NCBI RefSeq assembly: GCF_040954645.1
Contig: NC_092808.1
Coordinates: forward strand, 114,182,049 to 114,246,048
Reading direction: 5' to 3'
DNA: 64,000 bases
From: Diabrotica undecimpunctata
Lineage: Eukaryota; Arthropoda; Insecta; Coleoptera; Chrysomelidae
Part shown: positions 36,930 through 47,780 of the stretch, piece by piece
How positions within the stretch are numbered: position 1 is the first letter of the stretch
How the letters are laid out: every line of letters begins with the position of its first letter
Notes under the pieces: model-generated
Told to the model about the DNA's origin: nothing
What the model saw: the letters and a program-made list of their open reading frames with translations, nothing else
The model's database searches: none
Position numbers and translations under genes: made by a program

Positions 36930-37062
36930 AATGTAAATTTAAAATAAACTATCTTTAAATTGATGTTCTTATAAAACTAATTAAATTCTATAGACAATGT
37001 TAAATTTAAACAAACTATCTTCAAAATTGAAATTGTTATAACACTAACTAAATTATATTAAC
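36930..37062. repeat. Two-unit tandem repeat, about 66 bp each
   Basis: CAATGTAAATTTAAAATAAA near 36930 and CAATGTTAAATTTAAACAAA near 36994 begin two imperfect copies that both run through ACTATCTT and a TTATAA(A/C)ACTAA segment. Lies in the downstream part (minus sense) of the probable solo LTR. Confidence 0.6.
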
Positions 37063-37568
37063 AAAATTTTGTACCTTTCTTTCACTGAATGCCTAAATGA
37101 ACTGTTTTCCACTATATATATTCTAATCACCACTGAATGTCTTCGTACTTCGGTTATCCTTGTTTTTGTGAAATTTCTTTTTCCAATTATCAGCTTCTAC
37201 CAATTTAAGATATATTTTTCTTCGCCAGCATTTATATACCACCAAGCAAACCAGCAAACAGCATTTATATTTATTCTTCTTTTCAATATACCAATATCCA
37301 ATTATTATAAGCTGATTTATACTAATCTCCAACCATAACATAATTTTATTTCTTCCAATATACCTTTTTTAATTATATTAAACAATTTGACTATTTGTAC
37401 TTGATTCACTGACTCCAACTAACTTTCATATTTCTTACTAAACTTTTCTGACTGACTTCTTGAAAATTCTGAACAATTCACTACACTAACTAAATGTGTC
37501 TACTAACTTTCATAATGAACTGGCCTGACTTCTGACTAAAAAACTCCATCTTGAATCCAAATCACGGG

Positions 37569-37704
37569 TATTTATATCTTTTTGGATATTCCAGAATCAT
37601 CTGGTAAGAGATCATGTTCCATCCCGTTCTATTTCTTCGATATGGATGTTCTCGAAAAAAATATCTGTTCCATCCACCGACATAATCATTATTCCAGAAT
37701 GTTC
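37569..37704 (-). promoter_or_regulatory. Heat-shock-type promoter: TATA box plus HSE cluster
   Basis: On the minus strand a TATAAATA box (37569-37576) is preceded by three heat-shock-element motifs: TTCCAGAA (37589-37596), TTCTCGAA (37649-37656) and a full three-unit TTCCAGAATGTTC (37692-37704), which fits the TTCnnGAAnnTTC consensus. Spacing from TATA (13 to 130 bp) is that of classical heat-shock promoters. No gene is read directly downstream; it would drive the probable LTR transcript toward lower coordinates. Confidence 0.6.
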
Positions 37705-38143
37705 GACCGTAAACAATGGTCACACTCTGCACTCTGGAGAATTCGTTAATGTTCCATTGATAATTTTGTTGACATTTAGGCTTTTCAGATCAGAATAAAC
37801 ATTCAAATTAGTAACTAACACTCTAATTTAATAAAATACACAATTCAAACAATATATTATTATAACCCCACTTTATATTCCCAATTATTTCCTAAAATGT
37901 CACTTGGAGACAGAGTTTGTATAGTTGGTTGCCTAGTCACATGGCTCACTTAAATATATTTACAACATTAAAATACAACTTTTTACAATTATTATATGCT
38001 AATTTATTAAAAATGCCCTCACATAAATATATTTTTATAAAATTCTCTAGTATATAACTTATTTAAAATAATCAAATACTTTTTTATATCTAATAGTATG
38101 TAGTATATAACTTATAAATTAATTTTTTTAAACAATATCATTT

Positions 38144-38145
<2 letters not shown>

Positions 38146-38229
<84 letters not shown>
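38146..38229. repeat. (TA)n microsatellite
   Basis: About 84 bp of TA dinucleotide at the right edge of the probable solo LTR and inside LINE ORF1. Confidence 0.95.
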
Positions 38230-38234
<5 letters not shown>

Positions 38235-38700
38235 TTATCTTTGACAGAGTTATTAATAAGATTGACAGAGTTATTAATAAAATTGTCAGCCGCTTCGCTG
38301 TTTGTGAAAGAAACACCAATTTTATTTATACCTTAGATTTTAACCTCCAAGATATCTTTTAAATTTAAATTGAAGAGGCCATTTGCTATTTGCAAGTGAT
38401 TATATTTGCCTATTTTTGATTTTTTCTCGATTAATTCTACTACAACTAAGTATGGCCCTACAGCATTATTCTTGTATCTGTTGTCGCTTTGAATAAATTT
38501 ATTTTTTTTTTCTCATTATCAGTCTTATCATTTATTATCGTATTATTTTCATTATTCGAAATATCTATATTATCGTTTTCATTATTATTATTGATTGCTT
38601 GGAGATCAGGCAGTTTTTTCTTGCCGCCATGCGGTGACTTATCAGGAGCTGATCAAAATTTTAGTAATGTAAAAAAATATGTGATGGAAAAGACTTACCA
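38230..38700 (-). pseudogene. I-like LINE ORF1 (gag) N-terminal part
   Basis: Minus-strand remains with gag character: an Asn-rich region (KLPDLQAINNNNENDN), a frameshift in an A run near 38505, then NNAVGPYLVVVELIEKK, SKIGKYNHLQIANGLFNLNL, KDILEVKI, a stop, and GINKIGVSFTNSEAADNF. PYxVxVE...IGK...A..L and the following V.F...E.A..F pattern is that of I-group LINE gag proteins. A 21-bp near-perfect tandem duplication (GACAGAGTTATTAATAA twice, 38244-38281) repeats residues of this region. 5' limit of the LINE uncertain. Confidence 0.75.
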
Positions 38701-38989
38701 ATACTCTATAAGGTATTTTATATATAAAGAGCTATATATAAAAGTAGATTAATTATCTCTATCTCCCAAGACTCATGTCTGTAATGTCATTAACCCAGCC
38801 AGTAAAAATCGGATTATATTACGTTGTATATTAGAACTGTTGTTTCTACGTTGTAATTGTGAATTAATTTATTTTTAATTTTGCGATACACTCTCGTAAG
38901 TGTAAAGACAACCAATATTTAAATTTACCGCTAGAAAGATTATCGATTATTACGGACTCACTGCTTTTTCCTTCAAAAGTGAGATTAAT

Positions 38990-39190
38990 CTAAAATCTTC
39001 TGTGGCAATTATAATTTTGTTGGTTGCGCGCCTGTGAATAGTTCAATTGAACTCCATCCAAATCATTCACGGAGATTGCGTAGCCACGAGATTTTACATC
39101 TTCCTACGCTTCTTCTGCCTTTGATTTTGCTCTGCATTATATTCCTTCATAGTTCGTATTTTTCACCTTGCATGATGTGCCCCAAGAATT
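38990..39190 (-). pseudogene. LINE C-terminal tail fragment
   Basis: Minus strand: EFLGHIMQGEKYEL, RNIMQSKIKGRRSVGR, KISWLRNLRE and SSIELFT. These are the terminal motifs of the RTE-like family seen at 23331-23535 and 26140-26415. Only about 200 bp survive, with stops. Confidence 0.75.
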
Positions 39191-39464
39191 CCAACTTCCT
39201 GATTTTTATGGAATTTAAAACCAGTGAGTCATACATTTACCTTAATTTAATTTTATTTTATTAACGAAATATTGGAGGAGAAATTAAAAGAAATAATTAT
39301 TTAATTAAAATTATTAAAATAAAAAACTGAGAAAATTTAAAAATTTTATTTCTTTTTATTTCCTCCGTTGTAAAGCGTCTTAATATATATGCAAATATTA
39401 GTCGCTTTTAGCAAAACTTGCTATTGCTCTGATGAAATAAAAGCCAATGGCCAGGTAATGGCCT

Positions 39465-40030
39465 AGAAATACCTAGGTTACGAGGTTCGCATAGGAAAAG
39501 ATAACAAAACTGTTAAGCTTCTCCGTCGTAAGACTGACTTAAGCAGCCGTCGGCAAGTTAAACTACATTTTCAAATCGTCCTACATACCAATATGTCTTA
39601 AAAGAAAAACCTTTAGTTAGTGTATTTTGTCAGTGTTGACTTACGGAGCGTAAACGTTGACTATGAGAAGGAGACCAGTGAAAAAGATCCTTGTGGCTCA
39701 AAGGGCGATGGAGCGTGCTATGTTGGACGTTTCAATACGACGAAAATCAGGAGTGGCTGATGCTGTTGAGGGAATAGCAACACTGATGTGGAACTGGACA
39801 GGTCAACGTGGATCGAATGACAGATAAGATGGACAAAACGAATATTGGAATGGAAACCAAGATATGATACCTACCGAAGCAGAGGTCGTCCACAAACATG
39901 TTGGACTGACGATCTAAAACGTTGCCATGGAAAGTGGATGCAAAAGACACAAGATCGAAACAGATGGAAAATTATGAGGGAAATCTATGTCCAGCAGTGG
40001 ACAAGCGAATATTAAATGATGATGATGATA
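39465..40030 (+). pseudogene. LINE C-terminal tail, family D
   Basis: Plus-strand coding remains: EVRIGKDNKTVKLLRR, LPICLKRK-like sequence, VLTYGA, VAQRAMERAMLDVSIRRK, VADAVEGIATLMWNW, then after frameshifts RGRPQT-type sequence, GKWMQKTQDRNRWKIMREI and YVQQWTSEY. It ends in a GATGATGATGAT tail at about 40018-40029, the simple-repeat 3' end of many insect LINEs. Four or more frame breaks. Confidence 0.8.
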
Positions 40031-40115
40031 TGGTACTTTACTATCACAAGTTGCAGAAACAAATAACAGAAAAAGCAAAAGAAGAAAGGAAAATAAAATG
40101 GAAAAAAATTGGCTC

Positions 40116-40163
40116 CTAGTAAGTTAACTACGGAAAAGATTTATTCCGTAGTTACCTTACTAG
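40116..40163. repeat. Hairpin with 20-bp arms
   Basis: Left arm 40116-40135 (CTAGTAAGTTAACTACGGAA) pairs with 40144-40163 with a single mismatch; loop of 8 bases AAGATTTA. Lies between a LINE tail and a LINE 5' fragment. Function unknown. Confidence 0.85.
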
Positions 40164-40249
40164 TTATAAATTTATTTTATTTTATTTATAAATGTAACAA
40201 TAGATATTATTATATACCCACTACCAATACGCACTGGCCCGCGCGGTAG

Positions 40250-41097
40250 TGAAACGGCTAAAATCCCCCTCCTCTATTCATGTATGCAAAATTCAGGAAA
40301 CGAACGGCCCTCAGTGCCCGGCGACTCCACTACCTCCGACCAAGGTAGCGGTCGGAAGAAAGACGGAGTAGAGGGTGCTAAGAATCCCCGGATTAAACTA
40401 GGCTACCATAGACGACAACCTATGCATATTGCTTCATATAATGTGAGAACAATGTCATCAGAGTCTAAATTGTTAGAAATGGAGGAAGAGCTAAAATCAA
40501 TAAAGTGGGACGTAATGGGTCTCAGCGAAGTCAGAAGAAGAGGAGAAGAACAATATACTCTTAAATCTGGTCACTTATTCCATTTCAATGGAGAAGACAA
40601 TTCATCAAATGGTGGGGTTGGATTTATCGTACACAAACGACATGTACCAAACATATTAAAAATAGAAAGTGTAAGCTCGAGAGTTATCACTCTAATTTTA
40701 AAGTTGAATTCGAGATATAAATTAAAATTGATACAAGTGTATTCACCGAAGACAATCCACACAGATGAAGAGATTGAAATGTTCTTTGAAGATATTAGAA
40801 CAGCCCTGAAAAGTACTAAGACGTTTTATACTCTGATAACAGGAGATTTTAATGCTAAGCTGGGAAATAAAGAAGACCAAAGTGAAACCGCACTAGGAAA
40901 CTACGGCTATGGAGAAAGAAATGAAAGAGGGACCATGCTTGTAGATTTTTTACACCAAGAAAATCCTTTTTCTATGAACTCATTCTTTCCAAAAAAAAGC
41001 CCCAACGAAATTGGACGTGGAAAAGTCCAGACGGTTTCACAAGGAACGAAATAGATTTTATCATTGCTAATAAAAAAGAAATTGTACAAGATGTATT
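40250..41097 (+). pseudogene. LINE endonuclease fragment, 3'-truncated
   Basis: An apurinic-type endonuclease of a non-LTR element. The ATG at 40284 opens a 256-codon frame: a charged leader, then MHIASYNVRTMSSESKLLEM, WDVMGLSEVRRRGEEQY, GGVGFIVHKR, KLIQVYSPK and the conserved LITGDFNAKLGN. A frameshift near 40975 is followed by NEIDFIIANKKEI in another frame, after which similarity ends abruptly near 41097. Loss of the 3' half is unusual for a LINE, whose copies are normally cut at the 5' end, so a later deletion or rearrangement is likely. Confidence 0.85.
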
Positions 41098-41099
41098 GT

Positions 41100-42135
41100 A
41101 AATTTCTTTTAAATTTTATTGTTGCAACGTTCCATTAATATGTTTGTACGATTAAGTGATTACAAATCAGAGATGCTACAGACAAATACCTTTCGAACGC
41201 TAATTGTATGTTTAGCTAATCTTTTATCTATGACAGATCCTACTGTATTTCTATATAAGATAAATTAATAGGCATCGCTTTAAAATTAATGGTTTTCTCT
41301 TCAATTTCAATATAAAATATGTAATTTTAATCGTAATTAGTATATGAACAGGTATATAACTATATACAAAAACCTCTATATCCATATCTGTAAATCTTCG
41401 ATACCAGCCTGCTTCTATTTTGAAATTATTATAGCTTTAATAAAATTATTTACGTCCATATACGGCATGTTGTCAGTCTGCTACAAAAATGTACTAAACG
41501 CTCATTTAATTACTGGAATAATAAAATAAAATTGAAACAACATCCAAATGACTTCCGGAGTTGAATCGTATTGTCAGTTTAGAACATAAATCTTATTATA
41601 ACAGTTAACAGAAACCAGTTGCTTGTTCAGTTGTGTTAATGAATACCAAGAACAATTCGACAAGATAAAAATGAAAACTTAAATTACCTATAATATACCA
41701 AGAAAGCTTCATTGTAAATTTTATTCTTTTAAATAATAATAGAACCTACGTTCTATTTTTAGGGAAACCAAAAAATCAAAATATCCTGCATACAATGTTA
41801 ATGATCGTATAGTTAATAAAATTTCACTGATTATCACTCTTAAAAAAAGAGCAAGTCCTCTAAGTAATAGGACAAGTTAATGTTTAATAACTAAAATTGA
41901 AAGTGAAATTTTAAAAATAAAGAGTTAATAAAAAATATGTTGAAAACAACACTAATACAAACGAAACAATTAAAGCTACAAAGGAAAAGTATAGTATAAA
42001 AGTGCGGAAAGAAACTAATAGTAAAAAGGGGAAATCAACGAAGCCTCTCTCACTTTGCTAAATGAAACCTAGGTAAATTTTCCAGTAGATTTGGTATTAA
42101 TATAATATGATTTGATTTTTCTTCTTTACGTACCT
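41100..42135. other. AT-rich stretch, no gene seen
   Basis: No coding, RNA or repeat signature that I can support. Confidence 0.4.
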
Positions 42136-42147
42136 ACCTTATCAAGT

Positions 42148-42690
42148 AATTGATGGATTCGACCGTTACTTAATGAAAATTCATTTTATGTAACAATAAA
42201 ACACTGAAAACTTTGTTTTCAAAACTTCCACAAAATTTATTTTAAATTCTTATCACTACAGCTGTTTCGGCTGATTGCCTTTCTCAAGTGATCTGTTTTT
42301 GGCATGGGTTTACACTTTATAGTCTCTAATGGAATAGGTTGAGGAGAGGAGAACTGTTAGTCTCAAGCTGGTCATTCAGAATTATATCTGTGTTTTTTAA
42401 TTTGTTGATTTTCCATTTGATTTTCACATTCAAAATAAAGGCCTTAAGCTATCTTTGTTAGAATCTATGGAAATCAACAAATTAAAAAACATAGATATAA
42501 TTCTGAATGACCAGCTTAAGACAAACAGTTCTCCCCTCCTCAACCTATTCCATTAGAGACTATAAAGTGTAAACCCATGCCAAAAACAGATCACTTGAGA
42601 AAGGCAATCAGCCGAAACAGCTGTAGTGATAAGAATTTAAAATAAATTTTGTGGAAGTTTTGAAAACTAAGTTTTCAGTGTTTTATTGTT
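42148..42690. mobile_element. Foldback element with hammerhead-like core and 12-bp TSD
   Basis: Inverted arms of about 225 bp (42190-42414 and 42468-42692), nearly identical, around a spacer of about 50 bp. A perfect 12-bp direct repeat ACCTTATCAAGT lies at 42136-42147 and 42691-42702 (the last two arm bases overlap it). Each arm has a hammerhead-like core: on the plus strand of the right arm ATCAC, TTGAGAA, stem GGC/GCC, GAAA, CAGCTG, TA, GTGAT (42590-42630). This arrangement resembles the long terminal parts of Penelope-like retroelements. No coding region. High arm identity suggests youth or conversion between arms. Confidence 0.7.
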
Positions 42691-42702
42691 ACCTTATCAA
42701 GT

Positions 42703-43150
42703 TTTAGTGACATTGGCGAAAAACATAGCAAAACTAGAGTTGCTACCTTCTATCTTAGGTCCGTATAGAGACGACATCTCTGGACCAGTATCCCTAATGG
42801 GTAGTTTTACGTTGACATGAAGTGAATCTGTTTAAAACTTTAACATCATATAAGATTATTAGCAACAATGTAATAACAAACCAATTTACTCCACTCTTCA
42901 GAGACGAAAATGCCACTGAACCTCCAAAAACCATACGAACAAGCTGAATTTTGCTAAGTATATTAATTTTGGGACTCCAAATTTGCATAAAAATTTACGA
43001 CTCCTACCCCTAGGTTTTCCCCTAAAACTCTCTAATTTTTCTAAATAAAAAAAAACCTTTTTTTGTAGTTTTAAGTTTAAAGGAGCTCTTGAAGTTCTTA
43101 GAATGTCCTATTTAATTAAATAGAAGATACTTCTAAATAAAGTATTTGAG
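42703..43150. other. AT-rich stretch, no gene seen
   Basis: No recognisable coding or repeat signal between the foldback element and the next transposon. Confidence 0.4.
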
Positions 43151-43363
43151 GAGTCAGAGAGAAAAACAATCATAGTCGACTTTTGGTCGAAATTGAAATG
43201 ACGAAGTTTTCTAGTGATGAATAAATATTACTTTCGGATGCTACGGAGTAAAAGAGAAAAACATTTACAGTCCTTTTATTACAAATGTTAAATGAAACGG
43301 TGTACTGGGGAAGAACCATCATAGTCCGCGCGCTGCGAGGGAATAACCGTCAGGGCGGCAGGG

Positions 43364-43461
43364 CACAGTATATTGCTATAGAATAAAGCAATAAAATAGC
43401 TAATAATAGCTAAGCTAGCTAAAAATAGCTAAAAAGATATAAAATAAAGCAATATACTGTG
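43364..43461. repeat. 98-bp foldback insertion with 14-bp perfect TIRs
   Basis: CACAGTATATTGCT (43364-43377) and its exact complement (43448-43461) enclose a stretch rich in AATAGCTAA repeats. Flanks GGCAGGG (43357-43363) and GTCAGGG (43462-43468) match in 6 of 7 bases and may be a TSD. It sits in the leader of the decayed Sola-like element. Confidence 0.7.
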
Positions 43462-43633
43462 GTCAGGGTCCGAAGACGCCCCCTCTCTGTCTCAACAGGT
43501 CGGGTCGGGTGCAAGTGGTGGTGCAGCATTTCTGTGATTCTCTTTCTTAGTTTAGCGAGTTCGTTAGTATGTTCTAGTTTGCCAGTTGATTATATTTGAA
43601 CAATAGTAAAGTAGTGAGTACATACTGATTAAA

Positions 43634-45460
43634 ATGGAAAGTAGTGATAGCGATTGTAGTGATGTAGATGTGGAGACTGCTGCTAAAAAAAGAAGAAAAA
43701 CAGGCCGTATTCGTGACGTTATGAAATTTCTGAGAGCCACCACTCATGAGGTAGGGCCAGATTGCAAGTACCACTGCTTTCGTTGTTTTGGGAACGTCAA
43801 TGAAGCCGAAAGGTGATGCATTTTGACTCAATTCAATGAACTTGCTAACTACGACGATCAGAATAAGTATTTAGGTGGTCTGATAACCGTTCTCCCAGTT
43901 ATGTGTCGACGAATTTAACTGGTATAGGAACATCTAATCTTGCTTTTAATTCCTATCATGTAAGGAGTGGCCTGATGGAGACTTTCGTGATTTGCAAGTA
44001 TGTTTCAAAGCATTCTCATCCATTTATGAAATTTCTGCTTTCCGAGTGCAAAGAATTCGGGAATCACTGGTCTTAACTGGCACTGTACCATTAGACACTA
44101 GAGCAAAACACGGAAATAGGCCCCACAAAACTTCTGAAGATACTATCGTCAAAGTGACAGAATTTATTTGGTCCTTGAAAGGAAGAAAATCGCATTACTC
44201 TTGAAAAAAAAGTAAGAAAAGTTATCTCCCTGAAGAACTCAACATAACTAAGGTGGAAAAAATCCCAATAATAAACTATTGTATAACGATAAGTTTCGTG
44301 AAATTTTTAAAACAAAGTTTAATATTGCATTCGGTTTTCCTAGGAAAGACACCTGTAGCTACTGTGACACTATAAAAGCGAAAATATCCGGCCTTTCGCA
44401 GAAATTAGATGCCATCAGTGATGAATATAAAACCCAAATCTTGGAGATATTACAAAAAAAAAACAACGAGAAACAACCTCATCTTGCGAGAAGTGAAACA
44501 TTTTATTCTTTGGAAAAAAAATATCGAAAATTATCGTCAATAGCAATCGATACCGAAGCCATAACCATAGACTTCAAAAAAAATTTACCAATCCCTAATA
44601 TGATTTCAAACGATGTCTACTATAAACGGCAACTAAATTTTATAAGCTTTAATGTACATGTATTGGCCGATTCTTCCTCTATTTTCTATACTTATGACGA
44701 ATCGGTAGCAAAAAAGGGGGCTGAAGATGTGTGTTCGATCATTCATCACTTTGTGTATAACGTACTATCATCTCAGGTTCAAAATTTGATAATATTTTGC
44801 GACTCTTGTGGAGGGCAAAGTAAAAAATATCAGTTTGTCGGTTCCTTCATTATCTAGTTCAGACAGAAGGATAGTTTGAGTTTGTGAAAGTAATCTTACC
44901 CATCAGAGGACATTCCTATCTAGAGTGCGACCGGGACATGAGTTTATTTATGACAAAGCTTATACGGAGACTCCGGATGATTGGAGAGAAGTCCTCCGCA
45001 GTAGCAGAGTGAAACCGAAACCGTACCAGTGATGGACTGTGGAAAGATATCAGATTTCTGAATTGGACTAAGCGTTTCTCCAATAAGTATTCCAAGAAAT
45101 TCCCCACCTACGAGTCCTATATGAGTTATGGAAATCAGAAAAAATAGCTCTCAATTTATCTTTCACAAGAATACCTATTCTGGATTATTTACAAGCTCGT
45201 TGTTTGAATGCAAAGTTAAACGAAACCCGAAAAGAAATTTAAGGAAAGCTTATAATATCAAAACTCCGGAAATTACTAGCCACAATCATCTCGACTTTGT
45301 ACAATGGCCCATTTCCGGTCAAAGCTGCTAAGTTACAAGATCTTCTCCACTTGACCAAATATTTGGAAAACGTAAACCCTAGAAAGTTCTATACTGATTT
45401 ACAAGGTATTGAACAGGAGGGAAGTTCAGAGGAAGAAACATTTTGTGACGCAGAAGCTTG
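43634..45460 (+). pseudogene. Sola-like transposase pseudogene
   Basis: Starts MESSDSDCSDVDVETAAKKR (acidic, then basic). CFRCFGNVNEAER, a stop, and FNELANYDDQNKYLGGLI match the first exon of the gene at 30297-32643 (FNELGNKEKQDLYLGGLI). The central part is open at 44279-44857: FGFPRKDTCSYCDTIKAKI, HLARSETFYSLEKK, ITIDFKKNLPIPN, VYYKRQLNFISFNVHV, YDESVAKKGAEDV and the candidate active-site block NLIIFCDSCGGQSKK. Many stops before and after. The two copies share the motif order but are clearly different families. Confidence 0.85.
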
Positions 45461-45689
45461 AAGGTACTGGGGAAGAACGTTCATGGTATGATGGTTTGCA
45501 AAAAAAATATTTTTTTTGTCTTCTCTTGTTTTTTTCTCTGTAAACATGTCAACGTGCCACTGAAAAAATTTACCGTCTTATACGGTTGAGTTAAAACAAT
45601 TTGTTTTAATTTGAAACAATAAATTTCGATTTCCATGAAAACTGTTTTTGTGGACTGTGGATTGTTTTTCCCCTCTGACTCAGTTGTAA

Positions 45690-46286
45690 CTCATACATAT
45701 TGAAAAAGTTTAAGGAATAAAAGGAAATGCGGTGAGGCAAACAAAAAATTCAAACGAAAAATTTGGGTCGGCCATTTATATATTTCATATACATATTTAA
45801 AAATATTTATTAAACTACTGCTTTTTTTATATCTAACTAGTGTAATGGTAACTTAATATAAGACATATTTGGTGTTAATATTTGTGCAAAAATTGTTTTC
45901 AAGCCACCCATTTTTCTTATTCACTTGTAAAGCGATACAAAAACTTCTATATTTATAACGTAATCTAATTGATGATGGTTAATATAATATTTGATATACT
46001 TACAGCTTTTGGAACCATCAATAGTAGTCGGTTATTTAACAAAACTCCAGTAAATTATCGAAAACATTACAGCTCTTACTTACAAAAATTGTTATGGAAA
46101 CTCCCAATAACTGACTTCGCAAATATCAATGTAAATACTTCATCTTTATCTTCTTCTGATTTTTAGGAAGAAACTTTTCTCACGAAACAGATCTACTAAT
46201 TCATGACAAACCTTTTTCACCAAAATAGACCTTAAAACAACCGAGTTTGTGCTTTTAATAGCCTGCAATCTGCCAACAAAAAAACG
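45690..46286. other. AT-rich stretch, no gene seen
   Basis: No coding signature; a 65-codon frame at 45969-46166 shows no recognisable motif. Confidence 0.4.
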
Positions 46287-46300
46287 AGTCTTTTTGTACA

Positions 46301-47780
46301 TCATCATCATCATTTTGGCTTTACAACCCTGTGTGGGTCCTAGCCTCCCCAAGAATTTTTCTCCAGTCGTCCCTATCCATCGCCTTCCTCCGCCAAGCAC
46401 GTATTTCCATATTTCTCATATCTTGGTCTATGTTATCTAGGAATCTTGTTCTGGGTCTTCCTCTTCTTCTTTGACCAATAGGTCTATCAAGGAGCGTTTT
46501 TCTAGCTGGGTCGGTTTGCTCCATCCGCATTACATGGCCTACCCACCTCAGACGTCCTATCTTTATGTGTTTTAAGATATCTGGTTCCTGGTATATCCTA
46601 TAGAGTTCGAAGTTGTATCGTCTTCTCCAGACACCATTTTCATTTACCGCTCCATAGATGCGCCTTAGTATTTTTCTTTCGAAACATCCTAACATGTTTT
46701 CATTGCTTTTTGTTAAAGTCCAGGTTACTGAACCATATGTTAGGACTGCTCGTATTATTGTTTTGTAGAGTTTTACTTTTGTATTTCTTGATATAACTGT
46801 AGATTTAAAAAGGAGATTAAGCCCAAAATAGCATCTATTAGCCGTGCAAATTCTGCGGTTTATCTCTGCGGTAGTGTCATTTTCAGTATTGACGAGCGTT
46901 CCCAGGTATACAAATTCGTTAACTGCTTCGATGACGTCATTTTCTATAACAAGTGGCCATAGTGTTTGTGGTTGCGTACCTATTTTCATGTATTTTGTTT
47001 TATTGGTGTTTATTATTAAACCCATTTTTGTAGCCGCTTCCTTTAATGCTACGTACGCCTCTCGTGCTGCGTTTTCCGTTCTCCCAACAATATTGATATC
47101 ATCAGCATATGCTAAGATTTGCACAGATTTGTTATATATTGAACCGGTAGTTGTGATTTGTGACGTACGTATTACTTTTTCCAGAGCTAGATTGAATAGT
47201 ATACAGGAGAGTGGGTCTCCCTGACGTAGCCCGTTATTTGTTTTAAAAGGTTCAGAGAGTTCCCTCTGGATTCGTACTTTGCATTCAACTTTTTCAAGGG
47301 TTAGTTTGGTTAAACTTACCAACTGATTTGGTACTCCTAGGTCTATCATTGCTCTAAACAATTCTCTTCTATTTACAGAGTCGTAGGCTGCCTTGTAGTC
47401 TATAAATATGTGGTGCGTGTCTACACCGTATTCCAGTGTTTTCTCTAGAATTTGTCTTAGGGTTGAAATCTGATGAATTGTTGATTTACCACCTCTGAAA
47501 CCAGCCTGCTATTGTCCTATTATTCGCTCTGCATATGGTGCCATACGATGGCATAGTATATTGGAGAATATTTTATACGCTGCATTTAGGAGCGTAATTC
47601 CTCGATAGTTAGAGCATTCAAAGATATCACCCTTTTTGTGTATGGTGCAAAGTATTCCAATATTCCAATCATTGGGAAGGGACTTCTGTATCCATATTTC
47701 TTTTATAAGCTGCTGTAGGGCTATTATGATATCGTGGCCACCTTCTTTATATAATTCCGCTGGGAGATTATCTTTTCTAC
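46301..47780 (-). mobile_element. LINE family A, 5'-truncated, with 14-bp TSD
   Basis: A 1,480-bp insertion flanked by AGTCTTTTTGTACA (46287-46300 and 47781-47794). The minus strand reads KDNLPAELYKEGGHDII, NDWNIGILCTIHKKGDIFEC, NYRGITLLNAAYKIFSNIL, a TAG stop, QAGFRGGKSTIHQISTLRQI, then an unbroken 346-codon run from 47361 to 46321: LRQGDPLSCILFNLALEKVI, the catalytic LAYADDINIVGRTE (about 47105), NEFVYLGTLVNTEND, SVTWTLTKSNENML and RLRWVGHVMRMEQTD. It ends in an ATGATGATGATG tail. Only one stop in about 480 codons: a rather young but truncated copy, sister to 21704-23790. Confidence 0.92.

Larger units (their letters stand above)
36764..38145 (-). mobile_element. Probable solo LTR (1,382 bp)
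   Basis: A segment that begins TGTTATGATG and ends CATTTCA (TG...CA on both strands), with flanks ending and starting in ATAT, so a 4-6 bp TSD is possible. It splits ORF1 of the I-like LINE: gag sequence on the left (NQITCKGRDV) is contiguous with gag sequence on the right (VSFTNSEAADNFINN), and the frame can be joined through the AT stretch. Inside lie a TATA box and heat-shock-element motifs on the minus strand and a 2-unit tandem repeat. No coding sequence, no second LTR, no primer-binding site, hence solo LTR is an inference. Confidence 0.5.
43151..45681 (+). mobile_element. Second Sola-like DNA transposon, decayed
   Basis: Imperfect terminal repeats of about 30 bp: 43151-43180 (GAGTCAGAGAGAAAAACAAT) against the complement of 45651-45681. 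Subterminal TACTGGGGAAGAAC occurs near both ends (43299 and 45465). It encloses a pseudogene related to the transposase at 30297-32643. No matching TSD was found, so the ends are tentative. Confidence 0.6.

Noticed and set aside
38489..38752. 87-codon plus-strand hydrophobic frame
   Set aside because: It is the antisense shadow of the LINE gag region on the minus strand, which shows real motifs.
45969..46166. 65-codon plus-strand frame
   Set aside because: No motif, no splice or promoter context.
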